Position numbers and translations under genes: made by a program
Origin: Candidatus Aminicenantes bacterium UBA1061
Lineage (GTDB): Bacteria; Acidobacteriota; Aminicenantia; Aminicenantales; Saccharicenantaceae
DNA: 51,345 nt
Assembly (NCBI GenBank): GCA_002316315.1
Contig: DCDG01000048.1
Span: 1 to 51,345, forward strand
Reading direction: 5' to 3'
Notes under the pieces: generated by a model
The model's input: the letters and a program-made list of their open reading frames with translations, nothing else
Database searches by the model: none
Told to the model about the DNA's origin: nothing
In this document: piece by piece, positions 26,035-34,174 of the stretch
Layout: the number at the start of each line of letters is the position of its first letter
How positions within the stretch are numbered: the first letter of the stretch is position 1

Positions 26035-28062
26035 ATGAAAAAAGCAACTTTATTGGCAATTATTTTCTTAATTTTGGCTCAGACAGCATTTTTAGAAGGA
26101 AGTGATAAAGTGACTGATTTTAGATTGAAGGAAAGTCCACCTGACGCTGTCGTCAACAGCTATTATATAAGCAATCGGGCGCCGCTCAAACCCAGCCCCT
26201 TAGTAAAATTGCCAATAGGCCAGATTGAAGTCAGAGGCTGGTTATTGAGCCAGCTGCAGTTGATGCGTTCCGGCTTTACGGGACATCTGCCAGAAATCTC
26301 CAGATTTCTGAAAGAGGATTCTGGTTGGCTGACTCTGCGTGGAAAAGGGTGGGAAGAAATGCCTTACTGGCTTAAAGGCTATGGAGATTTAGCTTACCTG
26401 CTAAAGGATCAGGAGATGATAGCTACTGCCAGAAAATGGATTGAGGCCATCCTTGGCAGTCAGCAGTCAGATGGCTATTTTGGACCGGTAGATAACCGGG
26501 AAGCCAACGACCTCTGGCCAAATATGGAAGGTATCATGTGCCTCCAGAGCTATTATGATTATAGCCATGACCAGCGAGTCTTAGACTTTATGTCCAAATA
26601 CTTTCGTTATGAACTTAATATTCCGGATGAACAGTTTCTTCCGGGCAGCTGGCAGAAGCTGCGTGGGGGCGAAAATCTGGAGAGTGTTTACTGGCTCTAT
26701 AACCGGACAGGGGAGAGCTGGCTGCTAGAACTGGCCAAAAAGATTTACAGACAGACGGCCGACTGGACTTCTCCCATTCTAACCACTGAACGTGATCGCC
26801 TGTGGGAAGAAAGCTCCTTTTACCATGGTGTAAATATAGCCATGGGGCTTAAATATCCAGCCCTTTATTATCAGCAGACTGGAGAAAAACAACTATTGGA
26901 AGCGGTGGAAAGAAATTACCAACAATTAATGACAGCTTACGGTCAGCAGCCGGGCGGAATGTTCGCTGCCGATGAAAATATCAGACCCGGATATAACGAC
27001 CCCAGGCAGGGGGCAGAAACCTGCACGATGGTCGAGATGATGTTTACCTGGGAAACGCTGCTCAAGATAACAGGGGAAACTATAGCAGCTGATCGGGTCG
27101 AAGACATCGCCTTTAATTCGCTGCCAGCCTCCATGACTCCAGACCTCAGGGGACTGCATTATCTGACCGCTGCCAATCTTATTTCATGTGACCGAAGCGG
27201 GGAACACGACTTTCAAAATTCAGGCACCTTGCTTTCTTACGATCCCTGGAGTTACCGCTGCTGCCAGCATAACGTGGCTTTTGGCTGGCCATATTTTTCG
27301 GAACATCTATGGCTGGCTACTTCCGATCAGGGGGTAGCCGCGGTCATATATGCTCCTTCCATCGTTGAGCTTAAGGTGGGCCAAAAGGGCCAGGTGGTCA
27401 GATTAATAGAGGACACTTCTTATCCTTTTTCTGGAAAGATTACTTTTACTGTTTTTTCCGAAGAAGAAGTGGAATTTCCTCTTTACCTTCGTCTACCCGG
27501 CTGGGCAGAGAGTGCATTTATTTGGGTTAATGATGAGCAGCCGGCTGAAGTCAATGCACCTGGTAAGTTTGCCGTCCTGGAGCGGCACTGGAAATATGGT
27601 GACCAGATTTGTCTCAATCTGGAAGAGTCTATTAGGATAAAATTCTGGCCTGGAATAGGCCAGGCCATATCAGTTGCCCGCGGTCCTTTATGGTTTTCAT
27701 TAGAAATCAAAGAAATCTGGAAAAGCTATGGTGGGACTCAGGACTGGCCTGCCTGGGAAGTTTTGCCTGGTTCTGACTGGAATTATGCTCTGGAAATCGA
27801 CAAAGACAACTTGATCCGGAATATTAAGCTAGTAGAAAAAAAAGAAGTTAGCTATCAGCCTTTTTCCGTCGAAAATTCCCCTCTCGTTCTCGAAGCCAAA
27901 GCCAGACAATGCCCGGAATGGGTAGCTCAGGGGAGAATGGTCGGCCAGGTACCGCCAAGTCCAGTTAGTTCTGTCGGGTCAGAGAAGACCATCAGACTGA
28001 TCCCGATGGGTTGCACCCGGCTGAGAATTACCTGTTTTCCCTGGGTCAGGCCAGAAAAATGA
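26035..28062 (+). CDS. Secreted GH127-type beta-L-arabinofuranosidase-like protein
   Basis: This is a 675-residue exported protein of the DUF1680/GH127 family. A signal peptide covers residues 1-22, followed by an (alpha/alpha)6 barrel beginning about residue 55 and C-terminal beta domains. The zinc/thiol active site typical of GH127 is recognisable: E328-T-C330 and the vicinal C409-C410 in YRCCQHN, spaced like the ligands of the characterised bifidobacterial enzyme; E314 is the candidate acid/base. These cysteines support retaining catalysis through a Cys nucleophile. The family removes beta-L-arabinofuranose or related residues from plant glycans. The ATG at 26035 has GGAG 5 nt upstream and begins the signal; a longer frame from 25978 does not. 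It is followed by the rhodanese gene after 20 bp. Confidence 0.88.
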   Translation: MKKATLLAIIFLILAQTAFLEGSDKVTDFRLKESPPDAVVNSYYISNRAPLKPSPLVKLPIGQIEVRGWLLSQLQLMRSGFTGHLPEISRFLKEDSGWLTLRGKGWEEMPYWLKGYGDLAYLLKDQEMIATARKWIEAILGSQQSDGYFGPVDNREANDLWPNMEGIMCLQSYYDYSHDQRVLDFMSKYFRYELNIPDEQFLPGSWQKLRGGENLESVYWLYNRTGESWLLELAKKIYRQTADWTSPILTTERDRLWEESSFYHGVNIAMGLKYPALYYQQTGEKQLLEAVERNYQQLMTAYGQQPGGMFAADENIRPGYNDPRQGAETCTMVEMMFTWETLLKITGETIAADRVEDIAFNSLPASMTPDLRGLHYLTAANLISCDRSGEHDFQNSGTLLSYDPWSYRCCQHNVAFGWPYFSEHLWLATSDQGVAAVIYAPSIVELKVGQKGQVVRLIEDTSYPFSGKITFTVFSEEEVEFPLYLRLPGWAESAFIWVNDEQPAEVNAPGKFAVLERHWKYGDQICLNLEESIRIKFWPGIGQAISVARGPLWFSLEIKEIWKSYGGTQDWPAWEVLPGSDWNYALEIDKDNLIRNIKLVEKKEVSYQPFSVENSPLVLEAKARQCPEWVAQGRMVGQVPPSPVSSVGSEKTIRLIPMGCTRLRITCFPWVRPEK

Positions 28063-28082
28063 AGTTGAAGGGAGTCAACATT

Positions 28083-28991
28083 ATGTTTATTGATGTCAGG
28101 AAGTCAGGTATCGTGCTGATTCAAATAATTCTTCTCATGACCGGTTTGGCCGGGCTGGCTGGAACTCAGGAAATATCTGATAGCCACCTGATTTCTGTGG
28201 ATTGGCTTCATTCCAATTTAAATACTCCTGGCCTCAGAATAATAGATATGAGAGCCGATATCCGTGATTACTGGTCAGGCCATATACCTGGAGCTGTTTA
28301 TCTGGATGAAACTGTTCTGCGCTGGCCCCAGGCTGGCATACCCGGCAAATTGATTCCAGTTGATGTCTTCGGCCGATTGCTGGAAGAACTGGGAATCGGG
28401 CAGAAGACTTTGGTTATAATTTATACAGAAGTCAATAATTATCGCGCCACTTATTTGGGTTGGGCCCTTGACTATATCAACCATAACCGATGGGCTATTC
28501 TGGCTGGAGGCTTTAACCACTGGAAAAGTGACGGCCGGCCGGTTTCAAGGGATTATCCCGTCATCAAAAGAACACCTTATGGTAAAAGGCTGGAAACAAA
28601 TAACAGAGTCAGGGTCAGTTTAGAAGAGGTTAAAAATCAACGCCTTAACGAGACAGTTTTGCTAGATGTCAGACCGCCAGAAATGTATTCAGGCGAACGC
28701 GGCAACTGGAAAAGGAATGGCCATATTCCAGGTGCCATTAATCTTTTCTGGGCTTCTTTTTTGAAGGAAGATGGAAGCTGGAAAGATCTCAACCTGATTC
28801 AGAATAATCTAAAATCTCTGGGCGTTACCCCAAATAAGACTGTCATTCTCTATTGCGGTCAGGGGCTTATGTCTTCGCATGCTTATTTGACTTTAAAGTA
28901 CATCTTAAAGTTTCCTGAGGTCAAAATCTTCGATGGCAGTTTTAATGAATGGTCTAGCCACGAAGAGCTACCGGTCGAAACCTCAAAATAA
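28083..28991 (+). CDS. Exported double-rhodanese sulfurtransferase
   Basis: This 302-residue protein has a signal peptide (about 1-28) and two rhodanese domains. The N-terminal domain (about 35-160) keeps the fold (RIIDMRADIRDYWSGHIPGA) but has IIYTEVNNYRA where the catalytic loop should be, so it lacks the cysteine. The C-terminal domain (about 180-300) has C258 in LYCGQGLMSS, a typical thiosulfate/3-mercaptopyruvate sulfurtransferase-type active loop. It should move sulfane sulfur in the periplasm. GGAG lies 8 nt before the ATG at 28083. Frames from 28011 (TTG) or 28059 (ATG overlapping the GH127 stop) are possible but place extra residues before the signal. It is followed 11 bp later by a CXXC peptide and then a polyferredoxin, suggesting a redox-sulfur module. 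Confidence 0.88.
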   Translation: MFIDVRKSGIVLIQIILLMTGLAGLAGTQEISDSHLISVDWLHSNLNTPGLRIIDMRADIRDYWSGHIPGAVYLDETVLRWPQAGIPGKLIPVDVFGRLLEELGIGQKTLVIIYTEVNNYRATYLGWALDYINHNRWAILAGGFNHWKSDGRPVSRDYPVIKRTPYGKRLETNNRVRVSLEEVKNQRLNETVLLDVRPPEMYSGERGNWKRNGHIPGAINLFWASFLKEDGSWKDLNLIQNNLKSLGVTPNKTVILYCGQGLMSSHAYLTLKYILKFPEVKIFDGSFNEWSSHEELPVETSK

Positions 28992-29002
28992 AGAGAGGAA
29001 AG

Positions 29003-29143
29003 ATGAAAAGGAAAAATGTATGGTTCTGGTTGGTGTTGAGTCTGTCCGTTATTTGTTTGTGTCTGGGCTTAAGGGCAGGAGAATTTCAGACAGTCTGGCA
29101 GAAAGCTAAAACCATCTGCCTGGAATGTATCGGACTTGGCTAA
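29003..29143 (+). CDS. CD1871A-type CXXC peptide, 46 aa
   Basis: This very short frame has AGAGGAAAG just upstream of its ATG. It encodes 46 residues: a basic start, a hydrophobic signal or anchor (about 7-23) and a C-terminal KTICLECIGLG with a CxxC motif. That ending matches the small CD1871A family of CXXC-containing peptides found in many anaerobes next to membrane 4Fe-4S proteins. It lies 11 bp after the rhodanese and 21 bp before the polyferredoxin, the same company seen elsewhere. Its function is not established; a membrane-tethered thiol carrier between the two neighbours is a reasonable inference. Confidence 0.8.
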   Translation: MKRKNVWFWLVLSLSVICLCLGLRAGEFQTVWQKAKTICLECIGLG

Positions 29144-29164
29144 AACCTGATGGAGAAATGACCT

Positions 29165-30061
29165 GTGGCCATACAAAAGAAAAGGAGATTACTGCAGATC
29201 CTGGCTACTATAGGTTTTAATCTGGATCTTCCATCACTTGCAAAAGGTCAGATCAGCCAGGTCAAAACCAAGGGCCTCTGTCTACCAGTTCTAAATTGTT
29301 ATTCCTGCCCGGCAGCCATCGGAGCCTGCCCCATTGGTTCTCTTCAAAATGCACTTGATTCCCTGAAATATAACTTGAACCTGGGACAGAAAAAAATCGG
29401 CCTTTACGTGGCAGGTAGCCTTGGTCTCATCGGAGTCATCGGGGGGCGACTGCCCTGTGGCTGGCTATGTCCATTTGGATTCCTGCAGGAATTGGTCTAC
29501 AAAATTCCAGTCCCGAAGCTAAAGATTCCCGATTTTCTAAGCTATCTGAGATACGCTGTCCTTTTGATTCTGGTCATTATGCTGCCCCTATTAATGGTTG
29601 ACAGTCTGGGCCTTGGCTCTCCCTGGTTCTGTAAATGGGTCTGTCCGGCTGGAACCCTCGAAGCAGGTCTGGTCCTGGCATTAATCAACCCGGGTATAAG
29701 GTCGCAACTTGGTTTTCTTTTTGTCTGGAAATTGAGCCTGCTGGTGCTATTCCTTATCTGGATGGCTCTGAGCCAACGGCCATTCTGCCGGACAATCTGC
29801 CCTTTAGGGACAATTCTTGGCTTTTTTAATAGAATCAGTGCTTTCGAAATAAAGGTTGATCTTGAGCATTGCCTGGCCTGCAATGCCTGCCAGAAAGCCT
29901 GTCCGGTTGATATAAAAATTTATGAAAATGCCGCCAGTTCGCGTTGTATCCGCTGTCTTAAGTGCCAGGAGATTTGCCCGACCGGGTGCATTTCATCTGG
30001 CTTCTGGGTCTGCAAAGAGAAAACCCGGGAAACGAAAGCCGAAAGGCCGACCAGAAGCTGA
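29165..30061 (+). CDS. Membrane polyferredoxin, NapH/YccM-like 4Fe-4S protein
   Basis: This 298-residue protein has about four transmembrane helices and many cysteines. Membrane-edge motifs CGWLCPFGF, CKWVCPAGT and CRTICPLGT match the NapH/NosR/YccM family. Two classical [4Fe-4S] motifs, CLACNACQKACP and CIRCLKCQEICP, end the protein on the cytoplasmic side, and a further CYSCPAAIGACP lies near the N-terminus. The role is electron transfer between a cytoplasmic ferredoxin pool and a periplasmic acceptor. GTG at 29165 is used, with GGAG 9 nt upstream; a nearby ATG at 29158 is out of frame. It is last in the run GH127, rhodanese, CXXC peptide, polyferredoxin and may drive thiol or sulfur reduction outside the membrane. 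Confidence 0.88.
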   Translation: MAIQKKRRLLQILATIGFNLDLPSLAKGQISQVKTKGLCLPVLNCYSCPAAIGACPIGSLQNALDSLKYNLNLGQKKIGLYVAGSLGLIGVIGGRLPCGWLCPFGFLQELVYKIPVPKLKIPDFLSYLRYAVLLILVIMLPLLMVDSLGLGSPWFCKWVCPAGTLEAGLVLALINPGIRSQLGFLFVWKLSLLVLFLIWMALSQRPFCRTICPLGTILGFFNRISAFEIKVDLEHCLACNACQKACPVDIKIYENAASSRCIRCLKCQEICPTGCISSGFWVCKEKTRETKAERPTRS

Positions 30062-30121
30062 TAAGAACGAAAAGCAGTTTAATTTTTTGATCTGATTTGA
30101 TGAAGTAGAGACTAAAGAAAA

Positions 30122-31288
30122 TTAGAAGGCTTCCCCGGCACTCATATAAACTCCGTGTGTGCCATTTGGCCCGAAGGCAATATCAATTCTGACGTTAACC
30201 TGTTCTTTAGGAATGACTTTAAACCTCAAGCCAAAGCCAGCTGAGTATTTCAGATTATCCCAGGAAATATGTTTCAAGCTGTCGGCCAGGCTACCCAGGC
30301 CGGCAAAAGCTACACCGCTCACTCTTTTCCAGATCGGAAACCTGTATTCGGTTTGAAAAGCCATTACCACTCGATCACGAAAGCGGCCTCCATAATAACC
30401 TCTGAGTAAATCACCGCCGATTTTTGGCAATTTGTAGAATGGAGTATTACCACTAACTGTATCCAAAATTCCCTGCAAGACGAGAACCTGACCTGGAGCG
30501 ACACTGAGATAATGACGTGCATCTAATTTAATATTGACGTAATTGAAACTACTGCCAAAGATCTTATTATTCCAGAAGCCAAATAACTGAAAATAATAAC
30601 CTGAGGAAGGAAAGAAAATATTATCGCGGTTATCATAATTTATAATTAGACCCGGACCTGAGATCCAGCCGCCCTGACTGCCCACAACCAGCCCCTGGTC
30701 AAGAATCTTTCCGGGTTCTTTATCAACAATCAGGGTTTTTTCCAGATGATATCTAACTCCCAGGTAAAGAGGTAGCTTGCTGAAATATTTTCCCTGGTAA
30801 CCAAATTCCATAAAATAGGTCTGGGGAGTGTAAGTTTCTAAATCATTTTCAATGGTGTCTGGCCCAACACCCCAGAATTTGGTCGGAAATCTCTCGGCCA
30901 AAAAGTTTCCAGTCAGAAAAATAGAGTTATTCTTAAGATAAATCTCAGGCTTGAGTTGAAAAGTGAACTGCTTCATCTGGGTGTAAATGCCGGCAAAAAA
31001 AAGCGTACTGGGCCTGGCTTCTTTAAAAACCAGTCCTAAGCGATAAGCAAGCAACCCACCAGCTCCAAAAGCCAGCTTAGTTTCGGGTGTGTAGTATAGA
31101 ATGGGCAGGGCGGTAATACTAACCTTGTCTTTTTCTAATTTTTCTTGCTCGATCTCCTGATTGGAAAGCTGTCCGGTTTCTTCTTGAGCCAGGAGAAATA
31201 CAGAAAATGAAAAAAACAAGATAAAAAAAATTACAATTAGATCGTAAACAGGGTGATCAGGCCGTGGTTCTTTATCTGACTGAAGCAT
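30122..31288 (-). CDS. Omp85/BamA-type outer-membrane barrel without POTRA domains
   Basis: This is a 388-residue protein with a signal peptide (hydrophobic about 17-33, ending FLLAQ). It then consists of a short linker and a beta-barrel alone. The barrel has alternating strands, the loop-6-like motif R296-G-Y in LLRGYYGGRF, the strand TEYRFPIW and a terminal Phe, all typical of bacterial surface antigen D15/Omp85 barrels. No POTRA repeats are present, so it resembles the short barrel-only members. Its function is unknown. It is convergent with the polyferredoxin gene and divergent from the Tat protein. The ATG has no SD, and a promoter lies directly upstream, so a leaderless mRNA is possible. 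Confidence 0.88.
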   Translation of the reverse strand: MLQSDKEPRPDHPVYDLIVIFFILFFSFSVFLLAQEETGQLSNQEIEQEKLEKDKVSITALPILYYTPETKLAFGAGGLLAYRLGLVFKEARPSTLFFAGIYTQMKQFTFQLKPEIYLKNNSIFLTGNFLAERFPTKFWGVGPDTIENDLETYTPQTYFMEFGYQGKYFSKLPLYLGVRYHLEKTLIVDKEPGKILDQGLVVGSQGGWISGPGLIINYDNRDNIFFPSSGYYFQLFGFWNNKIFGSSFNYVNIKLDARHYLSVAPGQVLVLQGILDTVSGNTPFYKLPKIGGDLLRGYYGGRFRDRVVMAFQTEYRFPIWKRVSGVAFAGLGSLADSLKHISWDNLKYSAGFGLRFKVIPKEQVNVRIDIAFGPNGTHGVYMSAGEAF

Positions 31289-31296
31289 AAGCAGTT

Positions 31297-31325
31297 ATGT
31301 TAAATTGATTTTAGCTGGCTGTCAA
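31297..31325 (-). promoter_or_regulatory. Promoter abutting the Omp85-like gene start
   Basis: On the minus strand, TTGACA (31320-31325) is followed after 17 bp by TAACAT (31297-31302). Only 8 nt separate the -10 from the ATG at 31288, so transcription would start at or next to the start codon. Confidence 0.5.
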
Positions 31326-31395
31326 TCTCGACTTGAGATGAAGCCTTCAATTTGCGGGTCAGTGTCACTTTGATTCTACCCTCCTATAATTTTCC

Positions 31396-31423
31396 TTGAC
31401 AGACAGAACAAGCTGAGTAAAAG
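31396..31423 (+). promoter_or_regulatory. Possible promoter of the Tat-signal protein gene
   Basis: TTGACA (31396-31401) is followed after 16 bp by TAAAAG (31418-31423). It would give a leader of about 70 nt before the ATG at 31501. The -35 is consensus; the -10 matches at four of six positions. Confidence 0.35.
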
Positions 31424-31500
31424 TATTTTCTGAATCCAAAGGCTGATGTTTGTCTGGCCTGTGAGTTTAGTCGTCCTATTATATACAGCGGGAGAAAAGA

Positions 31501-33078
31501 ATGGAGCCTGAAGAAAAGAGCCTTAGCCGGCGTGGTTTTTTTAGTCATTGCGGGCGTTATGCTGCCTCGCTGGCTGGTAGTTTCCTGCTGAAAAATGAAG
31601 CCGTGGCTGCCAGTCGCTTTGCCCTGATGGATTTAAGTTCCATCCCAAAACAGGAAAAGGCCAGAGTTGGCTTGCTGTTTGCCCTGCACCATCTTAAGCA
31701 GGATAGGCCTGATTGGCCAAACATCGGTTTTGATTTCAGGCCGGTTGTGGAAAGATATACCTCTTTTCTCCATCGCCAGTTTCCTGGCTATACCTTCCTT
31801 GTTTCCCTGGTCAGCGGGCCGGAGGAGGCAGAAAAAATAATTAAAAGTTATGAGCAACAAAATGTGGACGGCTACGCTGTTTTTCAGCTCAACTGCTGGA
31901 ACCGCATTGTTCAATCAGCTGTGGCCACGGGTAAACCAGTCCTTTATGTTGATTTTCCCTATGGGGGAAGCGGTGGGTTTCTGGTCTATACGGCCGCTCT
32001 GAAGAGAGAAAATCCGGCAAATTTCGGTTTCCTGACCTCATCCAGGCTAGATGATCTGGCCGCTGCCTTTGAGCTTTTTGCCAGGATTAAAAAGCCAGAA
32101 AATCAAAAACCGTTCAGCCAGCTGGTTGAGGAACTGAGACTGGCTCGTACTCCGGCCAGCGGCCATCTAACCTGCTATCCTGATGAATTAAAAGTTCTTT
32201 CAGCCGAGGAAACTTTTGACCGCTTAAAAGATTCGCCTATTTTGCTATTCAGGGATGAACATGGTGGTGAACCTTTCCAGATCATGAATATTCCTGTCTT
32301 AAATCTCCCGTTTGGCGAATTGAACCAGGCCTGGGCCTGTGCCGACCAGCAACAGGCCGGACAACTAGCCAGAAAGTGGTGGCATGGTGCTTCTTTTATC
32401 CAGGGTGTCAGCTGGTCTGAAGTTGTCAATTCGGCGGCCATGTATTTAGGACTGAAATCCTTACTGGATAAATACAGAGCACGGGCTGTAACTGTAAATT
32501 GCCTGGGTGGATTTTATGGCGCGCACATTCATGCCTATCCCTGTCTGGGATTCTACGAATTGAATAACCAGGGTTTAGTTGGCGCCTGTGAAGCTGATCT
32601 CAGGTCGACAGCCACCATGACGGCTTTTGGTCTGATGACGGGTGGCCGGCCCGGTTATATTTCTGATCCGGTTATTGACCTTTCCAAACGGCGGATTATT
32701 TATGCTCACTGTGTGGCCTCAAACAGAGTCTTTGGCCCAAGCGGACCGGTTAATCCTTATGAAATTTTGACTCATTCTGAAGATCGGCAGGGAGCTGCCG
32801 TCCGTTCTATTTTGCCAGCTGGCTACCTGACAACGAGTCTTCAGATAGACGATCGCCGGCAGGAAATTCTTATTCACCAGGCCAAGGCCGTTGGCAATGA
32901 TCTCAGTGACCGGGCCTGCCGGACGAAGCTGGTGGCAGAACCGATTGGTAATCTGGAAAAATTATTCTCTAACTGGGATGTATGGGGCTGGCACCGCGTA
33001 ACTTTTTACGGTGATCTTAAAGAACCAGCTTACCGCCTGGCTGAAGCCCTGCACTGGAAAGTAGTCGAGGAAGCCTGA
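31501..33078 (+). CDS. Tat-exported L-fucose/arabinose isomerase-like protein
   Basis: This is a 525-residue protein with a twin-arginine signal (SLSRRGFFSHCGRYAASLAG, residues about 7-26). The body resembles the FucI-like/arabinose isomerase fold. It has an N-terminal Rossmann-like half (ARVGLLFALHHLKQ, VLYVDFPYGGSGGF), a second half with VTVNCLGGF, and the conserved-looking PCLGFYELNNQG plus GACEADLRS, close to the CE-DL metal-site segment of that family. Most sugar isomerases are cytoplasmic, so Tat export is unusual. I am confident in the fold resemblance but not in catalytic activity. The ATG follows GGGAG by 7-8 nt. It is followed 7 bp later by a PLP-dependent desulfhydrase/deaminase-like gene, so the two are probably co-transcribed. 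Confidence 0.7.
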   Translation: MEPEEKSLSRRGFFSHCGRYAASLAGSFLLKNEAVAASRFALMDLSSIPKQEKARVGLLFALHHLKQDRPDWPNIGFDFRPVVERYTSFLHRQFPGYTFLVSLVSGPEEAEKIIKSYEQQNVDGYAVFQLNCWNRIVQSAVATGKPVLYVDFPYGGSGGFLVYTAALKRENPANFGFLTSSRLDDLAAAFELFARIKKPENQKPFSQLVEELRLARTPASGHLTCYPDELKVLSAEETFDRLKDSPILLFRDEHGGEPFQIMNIPVLNLPFGELNQAWACADQQQAGQLARKWWHGASFIQGVSWSEVVNSAAMYLGLKSLLDKYRARAVTVNCLGGFYGAHIHAYPCLGFYELNNQGLVGACEADLRSTATMTAFGLMTGGRPGYISDPVIDLSKRRIIYAHCVASNRVFGPSGPVNPYEILTHSEDRQGAAVRSILPAGYLTTSLQIDDRRQEILIHQAKAVGNDLSDRACRTKLVAEPIGNLEKLFSNWDVWGWHRVTFYGDLKEPAYRLAEALHWKVVEEA

Positions 33079-33085
33079 GGTTAAA

Positions 33086-34165
33086 ATGAAAGTCTATACA
33101 CTTGGTGATTTAAGAGAGCAAATTAAGAGTTTTCCCTTATTTGAATTAATCTCTACCCCCACACCACTCTATTCACTTGAAAAACTGAGCAACGAACTGG
33201 GGGGCCCGAAAATATTAATAAAAAGAGATGACCTGACCGGGCTGGCTTTCGGCGGTAACAAATCGAGAAAATTAGAATTTATTCTGGGTGATGCCCTGAA
33301 AAAAGGCGCTGATACCGTGCTTACCTGGGGTGCCCTTCAGTCTAACTGGTGTCTGCAAACTGCAGCTGCTGCCCGGAAGGCCGGGCTCAGGCCGGTTCTA
33401 CTCTTATTTAAAACATACGATGTGCCCGCTATTTATACCGGCAATGTCTTCCTCGAATATCTGCTTGAAGCCCGAATGGAGATCAGAGAGACAGAAGAAA
33501 AAGGCAAGTCAGTTAATCAGGATAAAGCTTTTGAGCTTCTGGAAGAGCTGGCAGCCAGGGAAAGGGCTAAAGGCTATCATCCATACCTGGTTTCAGTTGG
33601 TGGCTCAGCCTGTGGGGGGCATTTAGAACAACCACTGGGCGCTCTAGGTTATTTCCAGGCTATGCTTGAAATATACGAGCAGACAGCGAAAGCCGCAGAT
33701 TTACCCGATTATATTGTTATAGCCTCTGGTTCAGGTGGAACCCAGGCTGGATTAATAGCCGGAGTTAAAGCTCTCGGGTTGAAGACCAGAGTAATCGGAA
33801 TCTGTGTTTCTGATAAAAAAGAAGAATTCTTCCCGATAGTTAAACAGGTTACCATGGAACTCCTGACCACACTTGGCCTTGATCTTCAAATTGATGATGA
33901 CGACATCATCCTTTTTGATGACTACCTCGGAGCAGGATATGGGCAGATAACAGCTGAAACGGCTGGGGTTATAAGAAACCTTTTCAAAAAGGAAGCTCTG
34001 GTTCTTGATCCAGTCTATACAGCCAAAGCTATGATCGGTCTGCTTGATCTTGTCGAACGCCACTATTTTTCTTCTAAGGACAGACTTTTATTTGTCCATA
34101 CGGGAGGTACACCTGCTCTTTTTGCTCTTCAGGATTATATTATGTCTTGCCTGCCTGGCGGTTAG
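33086..34165 (+). CDS. PLP-dependent D-cysteine desulfhydrase / ACC deaminase family protein
   Basis: This 359-residue fold-type II PLP enzyme has the PLP-lysine in GGNKSRKLEF, preceded by LIKRDDLTG. Both are characteristic of the D-cysteine desulfhydrase/1-aminocyclopropane-1-carboxylate deaminase family. A phosphate-binding glycine loop is seen in ASGSGGTQAG. The reaction is alpha,beta-elimination (D-Cys to pyruvate, sulfide and ammonia) or a related deamination; the exact substrate is not fixed. It starts 7 bp after the Tat protein stop, with GAGG 6-7 nt before the ATG. It is convergent with the threonine synthase gene, with 9 bp between stops. An internal run of glycines (GGSACGGHLEQ) matches the family. 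Confidence 0.88.
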   Translation: MKVYTLGDLREQIKSFPLFELISTPTPLYSLEKLSNELGGPKILIKRDDLTGLAFGGNKSRKLEFILGDALKKGADTVLTWGALQSNWCLQTAAAARKAGLRPVLLLFKTYDVPAIYTGNVFLEYLLEARMEIRETEEKGKSVNQDKAFELLEELAARERAKGYHPYLVSVGGSACGGHLEQPLGALGYFQAMLEIYEQTAKAADLPDYIVIASGSGGTQAGLIAGVKALGLKTRVIGICVSDKKEEFFPIVKQVTMELLTTLGLDLQIDDDDIILFDDYLGAGYGQITAETAGVIRNLFKKEALVLDPVYTAKAMIGLLDLVERHYFSSKDRLLFVHTGGTPALFALQDYIMSCLPGG

Positions 34166-34174
34166 GCCGGGCCA

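Noticed and set aside
28011..28082. Longer N-terminus for the rhodanese starting inside the GH127 gene
   Set aside because: The TTG at 28011 and ATG at 28059 lack an SD and would place extra residues before the signal peptide; the ATG at 28083 has GGAG 8 nt upstream.
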